Source: Methanolinea sp.
Lineage (GTDB): Archaea > Halobacteriota > Methanomicrobia > Methanomicrobiales > Methanospirillaceae
Direction: 5' to 3'
Length of the DNA stretch: 64,000 bases
Assembly (NCBI GenBank): GCA_018262855.1
Contig: JADFDO010000004.1
Span: 124,001 to 188,000 of the forward strand
In this document: one piece after another, positions 34,401 through 41,766 of the stretch
Layout of the letters: each line of letters starts with the position of its first letter
Numbering within the stretch: the first letter of the stretch is position 1
Position numbers and translations under genes: made by a program
Notes under the pieces: generated by a model
Told to the model about the DNA's origin: nothing
Seen by the model: the letters and a program-made list of their open reading frames with translations, nothing else
The model's database searches: none

Positions 34401-35344
34401 CCATTATCCTGGAAAAATCCGGGTGTTTCTAATACTGTGAAGTTCGTGGTCTCCTGCCCAGCGAGTGATACCAGTCCACCTGATTCGGGTGTAAGTGTCT
34501 GATTTATGACTGAGTCCTGAAGGGTTGTGACTTCATCAGTCGCGGTGATGTTGGACCCCTCGCTGCTCACTATCATTCCCGATGTTTCTACCATTGTGAA
34601 GTTTGTGATCTCCTGGACTCCAAGTGATACCTGCCCCACGGTGTCTCCCAAAACTTCCTTGTTTTCCTGAGCGTTCTGGATGGAGGTGTCCTCTTCCTGG
34701 ACCGTTGTGTTGTCTACCGGATCAGAGAGATCCTGGGGAACGGAGTTTCCTGTATTCTCTTCCTCTACCACTACCGGTGCTTCTTCGACTGCTGGTCCTC
34801 CTTCCTCTACCACTACCGGTGTTTCCTCGACTGCCGGTCCTCCTTCCTCTACCACTACCGGTGTTTCTTCGACTGCCGGTCCTCCTTCCTCTACCACTAC
34901 CGGTGTTTCTTCGACTGCCGGTCCTCCTTCCTCTACCACTACCGGTGTTTCTTCGACTGCCGGTCCTCCTTCCTCTACCACTACCGGTGCTTCTTCGACT
35001 GCCGGTCCTCCTTCCTCTACCACTACCGGTGTTTCTTCGACTGCCGGTCCTCCTTCCTCTACCACTACCGGTGCTTCTTCGACTGCCGGTCCTCCTTCCT
35101 CTACCACTACCGGTGTTTCTTCGAGAACTGGATCCATTTCTATGACTAATACCGGATCTTCTAAAATGACCGGTTCCTCATCCAAAGGAACGAACACCTG
35201 CTCTGGGGTGTATGTGATGGATTCTTCAACAGGGGTTGAATTCTCAGCAATAGAAACGCCAGGAACCGCCAGGATCAGAAAAATAGTCAAGACTATGTAG
35301 ATGAAAGATCGGCTTCTTGGTACTGCTTCCTCTCCGGTTCTCAT
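28397..35344 (-). CDS. giant secreted NosD-type parallel beta-helix protein with acidic N-terminal repeats
   Basis: A 2315-residue surface or secreted protein. Residues 13-33 form a signal peptide (FIYIVLTIFLILAVPGVSIA). Residues 82-193 hold eight acidic 14-residue repeats (EEGGPAVEETPVVV type). About 200-440 is a Thr/Asn-rich region; about 440-2030 is a very long right-handed beta-helix built of roughly 23-residue turns such as NNTLDSNIASNNRQYGFFLT, usual for NosD/PbH1 proteins. It closes with the typical NYWAKPDGTGWS end. A C-terminal Ig-like domain (about 2115-2230, PASTSAGASIPVSVTVNNTG) resembles NBR1-type folds. No C-terminal membrane helix or archaeosortase signal is present. Probable adhesin or glycan-binding surface protein. 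Confidence 0.88.
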   Translation of the reverse strand: MRTGEEAVPRSRSFIYIVLTIFLILAVPGVSIAENSTPVEESITYTPEQVFVPLDEEPVILEDPVLVIEMDPVLEETPVVVEEGGPAVEEAPVVVEEGGPAVEETPVVVEEGGPAVEEAPVVVEEGGPAVEETPVVVEEGGPAVEETPVVVEEGGPAVEETPVVVEEGGPAVEETPVVVEEGGPAVEEAPVVVEEENTGNSVPQDLSDPVDNTTVQEEDTSIQNAQENKEVLGDTVGQVSLGVQEITNFTMVETSGMIVSSEGSNITATDEVTTLQDSVINQTLTPESGGLVSLAGQETTNFTVLETPGFFQDNGVSNLTVEQGNVTPELTSNGLVSLSNESLVQGTENTTFSLVAGTEGQSINSTLIAQVSNETILSCMDVNATQGSSPYGLHDPPLNGTNWDGSAGSHYWNITAPGYYPIDWFNDAANFPGGTLTTSNLYAVLIRASNVVLDGMGLILQGSGQTNGRAAIRVDGGSENVQVSNFSITDWVYGVYYDAVTFDLENTDGGGELPASPVPNEICGIQVFDTTYGIYVKDSEDVTISDVEAVNNSNTGIYVTGSDNIAVIDSTASNILGSSAQNYGIQIISSTNSTLLRNIVNDNYDAGINITGAFNITIADSIAGNLFSAKRQDYGIRLIASNHTLVEHNTASNNTISGIYISGSDNITVLNNIANNTLGSNVQDYGIQLLSSNDSVISLNSVMNNTNTGIYVTGSDNITVTNNEAGNYPGTSQQQYGIRFLSSSDSVISWNSVMNNTNTGIHITGSENISVTDNTAGNNLGSSQQDYGIQVLTSGNSTIARNIVNDNYYAGINVSRSPFTTLQENSADNTLPSNLQDHGIRIITSNDTVISLNKVMNNNDAGIYITGSNNATVTDNTAGNKPGSTLQDYGIQVISSNNSHFTNNSANDNRNDGIYVQSSNNNTLSLNNAGNIHSTNQDNGIRLVSSNNNTIESNIALNNTNSGINLQYSDNNTLLDNYAGNAPGLTNRLYGIYLLGSSNNTLASNFVFNNWQYGFFLSNSHYNILDSNSANNTILYDGFYFTGSRDNTLNSNIAEKNTRSGFYLNSNSNNNTFSENIATNNSQYGFYLTGSQNNTLDSNIASNNRQYGFFLTGSNNNTLTSNIANNTVLYDGFYLTNSRYNTLNSNIAENNTRSGFYLNTNSHNNTFSENIASNNRQYGFFLTGSNNNTLDSNIANNTVLYDGVYLTGSRYNTLISNIADNNTRSGYYSTGSHNNTFSENTATNNTQYGLYLTGSHNNTLDSNVASNNRQYGFFLTGSNNNILTSNIANNTIVNDGFYLTNSRYNTLNSNIAENNTRYGFFLDTNANNNILTSNNAVANQIGYYISRSQNNTLDSNSADSNRQYGFYLYTSSLYNTLLSNIAANNTLYGYYLRSTAQNNTLISNTAFNNTHGYSLSGSHNNTLDSNIASNNTQYGFYLTGSNNNNLVSNIANNTLQYDGFYLTGSHNNTLNENEADNNARNGFYLSGSHYNTLAGNRATGNGQNGTSILNSGSNTIEGNTLLGNLYGISVVGNNPGNTILWNNASHNTLSGIIVLGQTGMSISYNNASYNGNSGIVVSGGTGKNLTGNVALSNSQHGIFIRGSPSFSLSGNNASFNMLEGIFIQSSNNGALNGDIVLGNSLNGTYLENSDNTIITGLQATGNYRNGISLFSSDFSIVTGTHSSENHQHGYSIINSPHTTIQNSEGNNNLGHGVFAILSDYTTIIGGNFSVNGIDGISIARSDHNSITANVATGNLQDGYNLTESDGNTLQDNIANQNEWNGFGLSTSNNNILFNNTAELNHRNGFYLDGSTQNNLTANRATVNVEHGLFLSDSNTNNLFANTASGNSWAGFFLSLSNNNNLLSNSASGNTVGFGLNSSNENNLTSNYATGNIAGFALENSSNNIISSNSASGNLVGFALEASNTNNLSYNTAIQNAWSGFIIHESRENVLTRNIGSENGQNGILLEGASSNDVTRNVVSGNHVGIRLDDASQNTLTGNTITVNNGAGIRLENSGENLIYNNYFNNWENAEFGTTVLPNSWNVPQTAGQNIIGGAYLGGNYWAKPDGTGWSQVMPANEFGFTAPLFLAPGNIDYLPLGNYYPEPQYEYSSDVTRPHRLLYDSRFVSYSIPASTSAGASIPVSVTVNNTGSGGWIGPYIGFAAHNDAAKQFSPVRVSLDDGEYVGPDHVETLTFDLRVPDIPGTYTLQYSMVHGESTYFGAILEVTIVVEQCTGATKGNTITNPKSIRQIQDIDRIIVSAIDPPKPSAAIVAEFREHIYIERSPGIQMRNMSALHVGEITEEVKEKMFNRQEIIKIR
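34766..35101 (-). repeat. eight in-frame 42-bp tandem repeats in the beta-helix gene
   Basis: Each unit encodes EEGGPAVEE-A/T-PVVV. The copies are nearly identical; the main change is one codon (Ala GCT-type or Thr ACC-type) giving the order A,T,A,T,T,T,T,A. The repeats make an acidic, proline-spaced stalk after the signal peptide. Copy number should vary easily by recombination or slippage. Confidence 0.95.
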
Positions 35345-35660
35345 CTCATACTCATGAACCGATCAGGCAATGGAAGAGAGAGAAATCCTGGATAATCTTA
35401 AAAAAATCAGGAATGCTATCACACACTATTCTTTTGCCACCTTGTGATATGCTGATGTTCTGAGTCTTCCATGTAATAATGTAATTTATATAAATTAAAC
35501 TTTGCTTCAAATTGCTGTTTAATCTCCCTATTCTTTCGCTGAATCAATAAAAATGAGCAATATCAGGATTCAAGATTCATGACCTGGAGGATTCGATCCC
35601 GTCATGGTATCGTCTATTGGGTGGCAATATTCATCTCCCACTGTAGCAAATCCAGATGGC
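35345..35660. promoter_or_regulatory. 316-bp intergenic region with a symmetric TATA element
   Basis: The region separates the divergent beta-helix and DUF6159-like genes. AATTTATATAAATT (35483-35496) is a perfect 14-bp palindrome containing a TATA box that could work in either direction; for the minus strand a second AT-rich element near 35396-35410 is closer to the start. No gene was found. Confidence 0.45.
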
Positions 35661-36515
35661 ATGTTTGAACGCATTCGCCGAAGTATCGACCTTGTCAGGG
35701 CAAGCTGGAGGATCCTCATGAGCGAAAAGAAACTCCTTGTCTTTCCACTCCTTTCAGGGATCATCACACTTTTCGTGATAGCGACCTTCATCCTCCCGCT
35801 CATCTTTACAGGCGGTGCTTTCTCTCTCGCAACCAATTCGATCGAGGGCATCATCCTTCTCTTCCTGTTCTACCTCGTTACCTCCTTTGTCGTGATCTTC
35901 TTCAATGTCGGCCTCATCTCGTGTGTTTATGCCCGCCTGGAGGGAAAGGAGATGACCATCGGCGAAGGGCTTCACGCAGCATCACGCAATTTCCAGGCAA
36001 TCCTTGTATGGGCAGTTATTTCTGCGACGGTCGGACTGGTTCTCAGGATGATAGAGGATAGGGCGGGTGCCGCGGGCGGGATTGCAACTGCACTCGTCGG
36101 TGGAGCATGGAGTCTCGTGACCTTCTTCGTGGTCCCGGTCTTTGTCTTCGAAGGAAAGGGGGTGGTTGATGCGATCAGGGAGTCATGGACACTCTTCCGG
36201 AAAACCTGGGGGGAGAGTGTGGTGGGAACAGTCTCGATCACATTCGTGTTCGTGGCTATCGGGATTATCGCCTTCATACTCGTCTTTGCCACCCTGTTCC
36301 TGGGAAATCTTATCGTATTTATCTCGGCTCTTGCGCTTTTCATTCTCTTTATCGCAATTCTTGCAATCATGGCATCGGCGATGCAGGGGATTTTTATTGC
36401 GGTCCTCTACAGGTATGCCCGGACGGGTGATGTGCCCGGGGGGTTTGACCCAACCCTTCTCTCCGGTGCATTTACCCAGTCACAGTCACTGCAGTTCAGG
36501 CCGGGAAATATCTGA
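35661..36515 (+). CDS. DUF6159-like integral membrane protein
   Basis: A 284-residue protein with five to six membrane helices. The cytoplasmic N terminus MFERIRRSIDLVRASWRILM and the middle segments GEGLHAASRNFQAILVWAVI and VFEGKGVVDAIRESWTLFRK are the pattern of the DUF6159 family, polytopic proteins of unknown function. Start at ATG 35661 is favoured; an in-frame ATG at 35604 would add 19 polar residues. Monocistronic. No activity can be named. Confidence 0.75.
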   Translation: MFERIRRSIDLVRASWRILMSEKKLLVFPLLSGIITLFVIATFILPLIFTGGAFSLATNSIEGIILLFLFYLVTSFVVIFFNVGLISCVYARLEGKEMTIGEGLHAASRNFQAILVWAVISATVGLVLRMIEDRAGAAGGIATALVGGAWSLVTFFVVPVFVFEGKGVVDAIRESWTLFRKTWGESVVGTVSITFVFVAIGIIAFILVFATLFLGNLIVFISALALFILFIAILAIMASAMQGIFIAVLYRYARTGDVPGGFDPTLLSGAFTQSQSLQFRPGNI

Positions 36516-36612
36516 TTCATTCCTCTTTTCCGGATTAATGGGTCTGTGGAATTTCATTTTCCCGGAAACGGGGGATTCACCAGTACCGCAAACACACCAT
36601 TTATTACCTTGC

Positions 36613-37041
36613 ATGGCTCTCTCAACCGTGAAGACAACGGGGGAAATGATGACCACGCTCCGGTTCTTTCTCGCTCACTATATCAAGGTGAAGAAGATCA
36701 AGCTCGCAGTAGAGGGAAGGTGCGAGGTATGCAGGAAAGAGTGTGCACTTGATGACCTGGTGATCCACACGTTCATCAACGAAGATGAGGCAGAGAAGCA
36801 TCTCCTCGAGGACCTGGAGGAATTCCTGCTTGTCCTCTGTTCGAGATGTCATGGTGACATCCATGAATTCGATGCCCCGCTGGAAGAGCAGGGGGCTGTT
36901 GTGAGGCGAAGACCGGAAAAGATACGCACACAGATTCGTAAGATTCTCGCCTATGCACCGAAAACAGTGCAGCCCCCCGATTCTGACCTGGAAGACGCAT
37001 ACAGGGAAGCATGTTCCTCACGTTTCCGCTACGGGGCGTGA
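36613..37041 (+). CDS. HNH-like zinc-binding protein
   Basis: A protein of up to 142 residues. After a basic helix (LAHYIKVKKIKLAVEG) it carries CEVC-x4-C and, about 40 residues later, CSRCHGDIHEF, a treble-clef zinc site with an HNH-like His pair. A charged C-terminal helix follows. HNH domains usually cut DNA; the degenerate centre here makes nuclease activity uncertain. The start may be ATG 36613 or the pair at 36646/36649, which has GGGG just upstream. A longer frame reaching back into the previous gene is rejected. Confidence 0.6.
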   Translation: MALSTVKTTGEMMTTLRFFLAHYIKVKKIKLAVEGRCEVCRKECALDDLVIHTFINEDEAEKHLLEDLEEFLLVLCSRCHGDIHEFDAPLEEQGAVVRRRPEKIRTQIRKILAYAPKTVQPPDSDLEDAYREACSSRFRYGA

Positions 37042-37112
37042 AAATCAGGAAGTGACCTTTGAACCGGGAGGTGCCCCTGGATCTCTCGTTGTATCCTTCC
37101 TCGGCTTATGGA

Positions 37113-37796
37113 CTACTGGAGACTCTGCTTCTGTGCAAGATATGCACGGGCAGGAAACCTTGCCTTCCGCTTCCTGTCCATCCATACTGAAAATTCGAGG
37201 GAGTCGATGGGGTGAAAACCATTGTGTTCCAGCCATCCGGTGATCTGCCGCGTGGAGTGGCGGTACATGGTGACAGAAGTGCCTGTTCCTGTATGCTCTG
37301 GCCCGACGACCACTTCGGCATCCTCTTCCTCGGTCCGGTCACCAGTCACGAATACAAAGATCCCGCCTTCCTTCACAACCCGTCCGATTTCCCTGAATAC
37401 CCGGTCGAGGTCCGGAAAGAACTGGAACACGCCGGTCGAGACCGCATGGTCGAATGATCCATCATCAAACGGGTATGGTGCAACAGTCAGGTCATGTTTG
37501 ACGAGACGGTCAGCCCATCCCTTCTTCCGGCAGGCATCAAGCATCTCGTCCGAGATATCCATTCCGGTTACCGAAAGGCCTGCTTTGTTGAAGAATGCGG
37601 AGCCAAGGCCCGTTCCGATCCCTATATCGAGTATCTGCTGGCCTGGTTTCGTGTATGAAAATGCAAGTCCGAAGACGACCGCAGGACCGTACCATCCGGT
37701 CGATTTCGCCTCATCATCGTAATGATTTGCATTCTCATTGTCCCGTGTTGTCAAAGAGTGGCTCCCGGAAGAAGGGTGCTGGAAAGTTTTCCTCAC
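37113..37796 (-). CDS. class I SAM-dependent methyltransferase
   Basis: A 227-residue enzyme with the class I methyltransferase core: motif I ILDIGIGTGLGSAFF (residues about 65-78), motif II VTGMDISDEMLDACR, motif IV HAVSTGVFQFFPDLDRV and post motif VVKEGGIFVFVTG. The opening with NHYDDEAKSTGWYGPAVVF resembles methyltransferases acting on small organic substrates. GTG at 37796 is the only start before motif I. Next to the CGGC-domain gene on the same strand, 63 bp apart. Substrate unknown. Confidence 0.85.
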   Translation of the reverse strand: MRKTFQHPSSGSHSLTTRDNENANHYDDEAKSTGWYGPAVVFGLAFSYTKPGQQILDIGIGTGLGSAFFNKAGLSVTGMDISDEMLDACRKKGWADRLVKHDLTVAPYPFDDGSFDHAVSTGVFQFFPDLDRVFREIGRVVKEGGIFVFVTGDRTEEEDAEVVVGPEHTGTGTSVTMYRHSTRQITGWLEHNGFHPIDSLEFSVWMDRKRKARFPARAYLAQKQSLQ

Positions 37797-37859
37797 AGAA
37801 AGATCAGCCTGGCAATCCTTGGTTGAATTGTACGATTGCTATCCTGCCGCAGCCCTGCT

Positions 37860-38306
37860 TCAGTCATACGCAAGCCGGGTTTTCTTATCGGTGAGCGCCG
37901 GTGCAATCAATTCCTTCCAGGCCGCCGAGTCCCATGTGCCGAGATTCGCATGGGTTGTGTAGTATTTCTCAGGGATAGGGTGTGTCCCGATCACAACCTC
38001 CATCCCGTATTTCTCCCGGATGAACTTTGGGAAATAGGCTATCCTTGGGCAGGGCGGGTACCCGACAATCATCCCGGTGGCAAGGTGGATGACCTCCGCA
38101 CCGTTCTTTTTCATCTCTTCAGGCACGTATTCGACATTTCCCCCGGGGCACCCGTTGCAGGTCGCAAAACCGACCAGTTCCACGTCTTTTCCCCTGTACC
38201 TCTCGAATGCCCCCTCCCGGTTGCGCAACGCACGGAAACACTTGCCGCCGGCGCATGTCCGGTAACGGTCGCAGATGATAATACCGATTCGTATCGGATC
38301 TCCCAT
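37860..38306 (-). CDS. CGGC-domain protein
   Basis: A 148-residue protein of the CGGC domain family (PF08821): RIGIIICDRYRTCAGGKCFRAL at the start, where C-x3-G-x-C gives the name, GFATCNGCPGGNVEYVPEEM in the middle and IVGYPPCPRI later. The conserved cysteines suggest metal or cluster binding; the biochemical role is not known. Frequently found in anaerobes. Divergent from the DUF5320/DUF134 pair. Confidence 0.85.
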   Translation of the reverse strand: MGDPIRIGIIICDRYRTCAGGKCFRALRNREGAFERYRGKDVELVGFATCNGCPGGNVEYVPEEMKKNGAEVIHLATGMIVGYPPCPRIAYFPKFIREKYGMEVVIGTHPIPEKYYTTHANLGTWDSAAWKELIAPALTDKKTRLAYD

Positions 38307-38435
38307 ATTTTCTATCTCCCTTGATATCGTTTGCTGATTGTACTACATCGGGTTCACTGGAGAAATACACTGTGTTGCCGTTTCCATCACGTTTATGCTT
38401 TTGTGAATATATATTCATTGATCGAGGCGAAACAT

Positions 38436-38738
38436 ATGCCTGGATATGATGGAACTGGCCCGGGTGGGTATGGTCCCGCAACGGGAAGAGGACTTGGTCC
38501 CTGCGGAAGGGGCCTTGCGTTTGGAAGAGCGTTTGCGTATGGATGTGGCCGCGGTTTCGGACGAGGCCGCGGTTTTGGGCGGGGTTACAGGATGGGATAC
38601 CCTCCCACCTATTACGGGAACTACTTTGAACCCGAACCGTTGAGCACAGAAGCACAGAAACAGCTCCTTGAAGCAGAACTCAAGCGCATTGACGCAGAAA
38701 AAACTGAAATAGAACGCCGGCTCACTACTCTTGAGTAA
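38436..38738 (+). CDS. DUF5320 glycine-rich small protein
   Basis: A 100-residue protein opening MPGYDGTGPGGYGPATGRGL with the family mark GPGG-GP-TGRG-G-C, then an Arg/Gly-rich stretch (CGRGFGRGRGFGRGYRMGY) and a C-terminal coiled coil (EAQKQLLEAELKRIDAEKTE). DUF5320 proteins accompany DUF134 and NifX/NafY-type FeMo-cofactor proteins in many anaerobes. The TAATG junction (one-base overlap) couples it to the DUF134 gene. Function unknown; no NifX-like gene lies here. Confidence 0.85.
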   Translation: MPGYDGTGPGGYGPATGRGLGPCGRGLAFGRAFAYGCGRGFGRGRGFGRGYRMGYPPTYYGNYFEPEPLSTEAQKQLLEAELKRIDAEKTEIERRLTTLE

Positions 38739-39031
38739 TGCCGGGAAGAAGAAGACGCTGCAGGAGGGTTGGCGTCCAACCCGCCTTCACGTCGTTTGGG
38801 CCCGGGACAACCGGACCGGATCAACCAGAAGCGACGATCCTCACCGTGGAAGAATTCGAAGCGGTGAGGCTCAAGGACCTGGAAGGTCACGACCAGGTAA
38901 CCTGTGCACAGATGATGGATATCTCTCAGCCGACCTTCCACAGGCTCGTGATATCTGCCCGGCGCAAGATCGCTGATGCGCTGACGCATGGGAAGACTAT
39001 TCGAATCGAGGGCGGGCATTACCGGTTCTGA
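38738..39031 (+). CDS. DUF134 helix-turn-helix protein
   Basis: A 97-residue protein: MPGRRRRCRRV opening, a short beta part, then EEFEAVRLKDLEGHDQVTCA and MDISQPTFHRLVISARRKIA, an HTH of the sigma-70 region 4-like type used by the DUF134 family (PF02001). It probably binds DNA and controls the neighbouring small glycine-rich protein or related iron-sulfur genes. Second gene of the pair. Confidence 0.9.
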   Translation: MPGRRRRCRRVGVQPAFTSFGPGTTGPDQPEATILTVEEFEAVRLKDLEGHDQVTCAQMMDISQPTFHRLVISARRKIADALTHGKTIRIEGGHYRF

Positions 39032-39159
39032 GACGGACACGGCCACGCATTTACCCAATATTGGGAACTCCCTCTCTGAACATTTGAGATTTCCCAAGAG
39101 CAACGATCATGATTCGACCCTTTTCCTCTCATTCAATCTCTCAGCGATCTGAAACCACG

Positions 39160-39576
39160 CTATTTTTCCAAAAACCCGTGGCTTCCCATTACGATCCCTC
39201 TAATACCGCCGGGAGGGTTGTCTGACATTTTCTCATAGCGGGGAATCAGGTGCACGTGGCAGTGCATCACCTTCTGGTCCGCCGCTTCGCCAATGTTGAT
39301 GACGATATTATATCCCGCCGGGGAATATTGTGCATCAACGATCTTTCTGCATGCGATGAGCATCTCCGGCAGCGCCGCCAGTTCATCCACACTGGCGTCA
39401 AAATACCCGGCGAAGTGTCGGAACGGGATGATGAGGAGATGCCCCCGGGTGACCGGGAACGCATCCCACCGGGCATACCACCAGGTATTGCGATGAAGGA
39501 TATGCTGTTCGGCAGGAGAACAGAAAGGGCAGGGGATCTGATTCACGTGCAACCGCCGCCTGGTTGAATACGACAA
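39160..39576 (-). CDS. HIT family nucleotide hydrolase/transferase
   Basis: A 138-residue histidine-triad protein. The catalytic triad is HCHVHLI near residue 114 (H-x-H-x-H), preceded by GYNIVINIGEAADQKVMHCH; the N-terminal CPFC (residues 16-19) is the half of a zinc site common in this branch. Family members cleave dinucleotide polyphosphates or nucleoside phosphoramidates. Stand-alone gene, convergent with DUF134. Confidence 0.92.
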   Translation of the reverse strand: MSYSTRRRLHVNQIPCPFCSPAEQHILHRNTWWYARWDAFPVTRGHLLIIPFRHFAGYFDASVDELAALPEMLIACRKIVDAQYSPAGYNIVINIGEAADQKVMHCHVHLIPRYEKMSDNPPGGIRGIVMGSHGFLEK

Positions 39577-39757
39577 TTATTTTCTCCCAAGGATGTCCGG
39601 GTTCCGGAAACTCCAAAAGGAGAAAATTCTCCCGGGGAGATTCGTGCGTATCGGTAATAATCTCCCCTGTTTGAACCACATGGTGGGTGCTGCGCGAAAA
39701 TCAACCAGGTGTCTGGCGGTTGCGATTTTTTTCGATCTTTCTGGCACGATCACATTA

Positions 39758-39796
39758 ATATTTATACAGGAAACGAAAAATGTTAGGTATACCTAA
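39758..39796 (+). promoter_or_regulatory. feo promoter with palindromic DtxR-type operator
   Basis: TATA element AATATTTATA ends at about 39766. The perfect 14-bp palindrome TTAGGTATACCTAA (39783-39796) lies 20-30 bases downstream, over the expected transcription start, and resembles the TTAGGT-AGCCTAA half-sites of DtxR/IdeR regulators. A ribosome site GAGG precedes the feoA ATG at 39809. Repression by the DtxR-like product of 41767-42183 when iron is ample is inferred. Confidence 0.78.
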
Positions 39797-39808
39797 AAAA
39801 GAGGTTTC

Positions 39809-40042
39809 ATGATACAGCCAGTATCCCACCTTGAAACGGGACAGTCTGCGGTTATCTGCCGGTTTGAGGGCGGATTTCACTTCAGGAAAAAGATGTGGGC
39901 AATGGGGATCCACGAGAAAAAGACCATACGCCTCGTGGCAAAACACCCTTTCCACGGTCCTGTGGTGATCGAGGTCGACGGAAGAGAGATCACTCTCGGC
40001 AGGAGAATGGCAGAGCACATCATCGTCGGGGACCCTGAATGA
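39809..40042 (+). CDS. feoA: FeoA family protein
   Basis: A 77-residue SH3-like protein with the FeoA features: an N-terminal strand set (HLETGQSAVICRFEGG), the helix FHFRKKMWAMGIHEKKTIRL with the M-x-M-G-I/L signature, and GPVVIEVDGREITLGRRMAEHI. FeoA works with FeoB in ferrous iron uptake. Stop overlaps the feoB start (ATGA, 4 bp), and a DtxR-type operator lies upstream, so the gene is clearly first in an iron-controlled operon. Confidence 0.93.
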   Translation: MIQPVSHLETGQSAVICRFEGGFHFRKKMWAMGIHEKKTIRLVAKHPFHGPVVIEVDGREITLGRRMAEHIIVGDPE

Positions 40043-41754
40043 AGAAGGTTGTCCTGATGGGAAACCCGAATGTCGGGAAGAGTGTCTTTTTTTCACGCCT
40101 GACCGGGGCAAATGTCATCACCTCGAATTATCCGGGAACAACTGTCGACTTCTCGAAGGGGAGGTTGTGCCGGGGGAAGGATGGCCACGAGATCATTGAT
40201 GCCCCGGGAACCTATTCACTTGAGCCATCCAACCGGGCAGAAGAAGTTGCGTTTGAGTTGCTGGAGGGAGCTGATCTCGTCATCAATGTTGCTGATGCCA
40301 CGAATCTCGAGAGGAACCTGTATCTCACGCTCCAGATCCTTGAGCGGAAAAAACCTGTCATACTTGCTCTGAATATGTGGGATGAGGCAGGTCACGTGGG
40401 GATCTCCATCAACCGGGAGAGACTGGAGACCGAACTTGGAATACCCGTCGTTCCAACAATCGCTCTGAGTGGTGAAGGATTCCACGAACTCATGCAACGG
40501 ATTGGGGACGCCTGCCCTTCAGAGACGATCAGACCGATGAATGAAGAAGAGCGTTGGATCAGAATCGGTGAGATAGTAAAAAATGTTCAGCAGATAACCC
40601 ACCGCCACCACACACTGCGTGACTGGCTGTCTGAAGCATCGATCCGGCCACTCACCGGGTTCCCCATCGCAATCGGAGTGATGCTTGCAGCATTCTGGTG
40701 TGTCAGCATCATTGGGGAGAGCCTGATTGACTACGTGTTCGATCCGCTTTTTGCCATGTATACTCCGGTTGCCATGAGTCTCAGTGCATGGCTCGGGCCC
40801 GGCTTTTTACATGATCTGCTCATCGGGACGCTTATCGACGGTCAGATCGACTACGTGCAGTCGATGGGGCTTCTCACAACAGGTATCTATGTACCTTTTG
40901 CCATGGTGCTGCCCTACATCGTTGCATTCTATACCGTCCTTGCAGTCTTCGAGGATTCGGGCTACCTGCCACGCCTCGCAACCCTTACCGACACGATATT
41001 CCACAGGTTCGGCATGCACGGGTTCGGGATTATCCCGGTGTTCCTGAGTCTCGGATGCAACGTTACGGGGATCCTGGCCACAAGGAACCTCGAGACGAAG
41101 AAGCAGCGGTTCATTGCAGCGGCGCTTCTCGCAATATCAGTCCCCTGCATGGCAAAGAATGCCATGGTATTCGGTATCCTCGGGCCATACGGTGCAGAGT
41201 ACGTGATGCTCGTCTTTGCCACGCTCTTTCTTGTCTTTATCATATCGGGCCTCATACTCAACCGTCTCATAAAGGGCGACAGCCCTGAGATCTGCCTGGA
41301 GATTCCACCATACAGGCGACCCGATCCCGCGACCGTGCTCAAGAAGACCCTGATGAGGATCCGATGGTTCCTTCAGGAGGCAATTCCTTTCCTCTTCCTT
41401 GGTGTGCTCATCATTAACGTTCTCTACACCATTGGTTTCGTCGAATGGCTTGGAGGGGTCTTTGCCCCGGTTATCCAGGGCTGGTTCGGCCTTCCCGCGG
41501 AGGCCACAACTGCTCTCCTTGTAGGGTTCCTCCGGAAAGACCTTGCGGTAGGGATGCTCCTTCCCCTCGGCATGTCCCCGATGCAGCTCGTGATTGCAAC
41601 AACGCTTCTTACAATCTATTTCCCCTGCGTGGGAACATTCAGCATCATGTTTCGCGAACTGGGCGCCAGGGATATGATCAAGGCTACCGCGTTCATGGCG
41701 GCAATGGCTCTCCTCGTAGGGGGCACGATGCGGTTGCTGCTGCTGGGGCTGTGA
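40039..41754 (+). CDS. feoB: ferrous iron transporter FeoB
   Basis: A 571-residue membrane protein with a cytoplasmic GTPase domain and a polytopic transport domain. G1 is GNPNVGKS (residues 7-14), G3 DAPGTYSL (about 54), G4 NMWD (about 114). From about 215 come eight to nine membrane helices including YLPRLATLTDTIFHRFGMHG and PVFLSLGCNVTGILATRNLE, the Gate motif with its Cys. Shorter than the bacterial form (about 770 aa) because the linker and tail are small. Imports Fe2+ across the membrane using GTP-binding control. Confidence 0.95.
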   Translation: MKKVVLMGNPNVGKSVFFSRLTGANVITSNYPGTTVDFSKGRLCRGKDGHEIIDAPGTYSLEPSNRAEEVAFELLEGADLVINVADATNLERNLYLTLQILERKKPVILALNMWDEAGHVGISINRERLETELGIPVVPTIALSGEGFHELMQRIGDACPSETIRPMNEEERWIRIGEIVKNVQQITHRHHTLRDWLSEASIRPLTGFPIAIGVMLAAFWCVSIIGESLIDYVFDPLFAMYTPVAMSLSAWLGPGFLHDLLIGTLIDGQIDYVQSMGLLTTGIYVPFAMVLPYIVAFYTVLAVFEDSGYLPRLATLTDTIFHRFGMHGFGIIPVFLSLGCNVTGILATRNLETKKQRFIAAALLAISVPCMAKNAMVFGILGPYGAEYVMLVFATLFLVFIISGLILNRLIKGDSPEICLEIPPYRRPDPATVLKKTLMRIRWFLQEAIPFLFLGVLIINVLYTIGFVEWLGGVFAPVIQGWFGLPAEATTALLVGFLRKDLAVGMLLPLGMSPMQLVIATTLLTIYFPCVGTFSIMFRELGARDMIKATAFMAAMALLVGGTMRLLLLGL

Positions 41755-41766
41755 GATGGAGGGTAT

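Noticed and set aside
34766-35101. Regular repeats suggesting a CRISPR array
   Set aside because: Units are contiguous 42-bp copies without spacers and are translated in frame; no cas genes are present.
34680-35300. Long open frame antisense to the repeat region (Ser/Thr-rich)
   Set aside because: It is the mirror of the acidic repeats of the giant protein; the minus-strand reading has signal peptide, domain logic and full-length continuity.
36142-36612. N-terminal extension of the HNH-like protein
   Set aside because: It runs out of frame through the DUF6159-like gene and reads as a shadow; the zinc protein is complete from 36613 or later.
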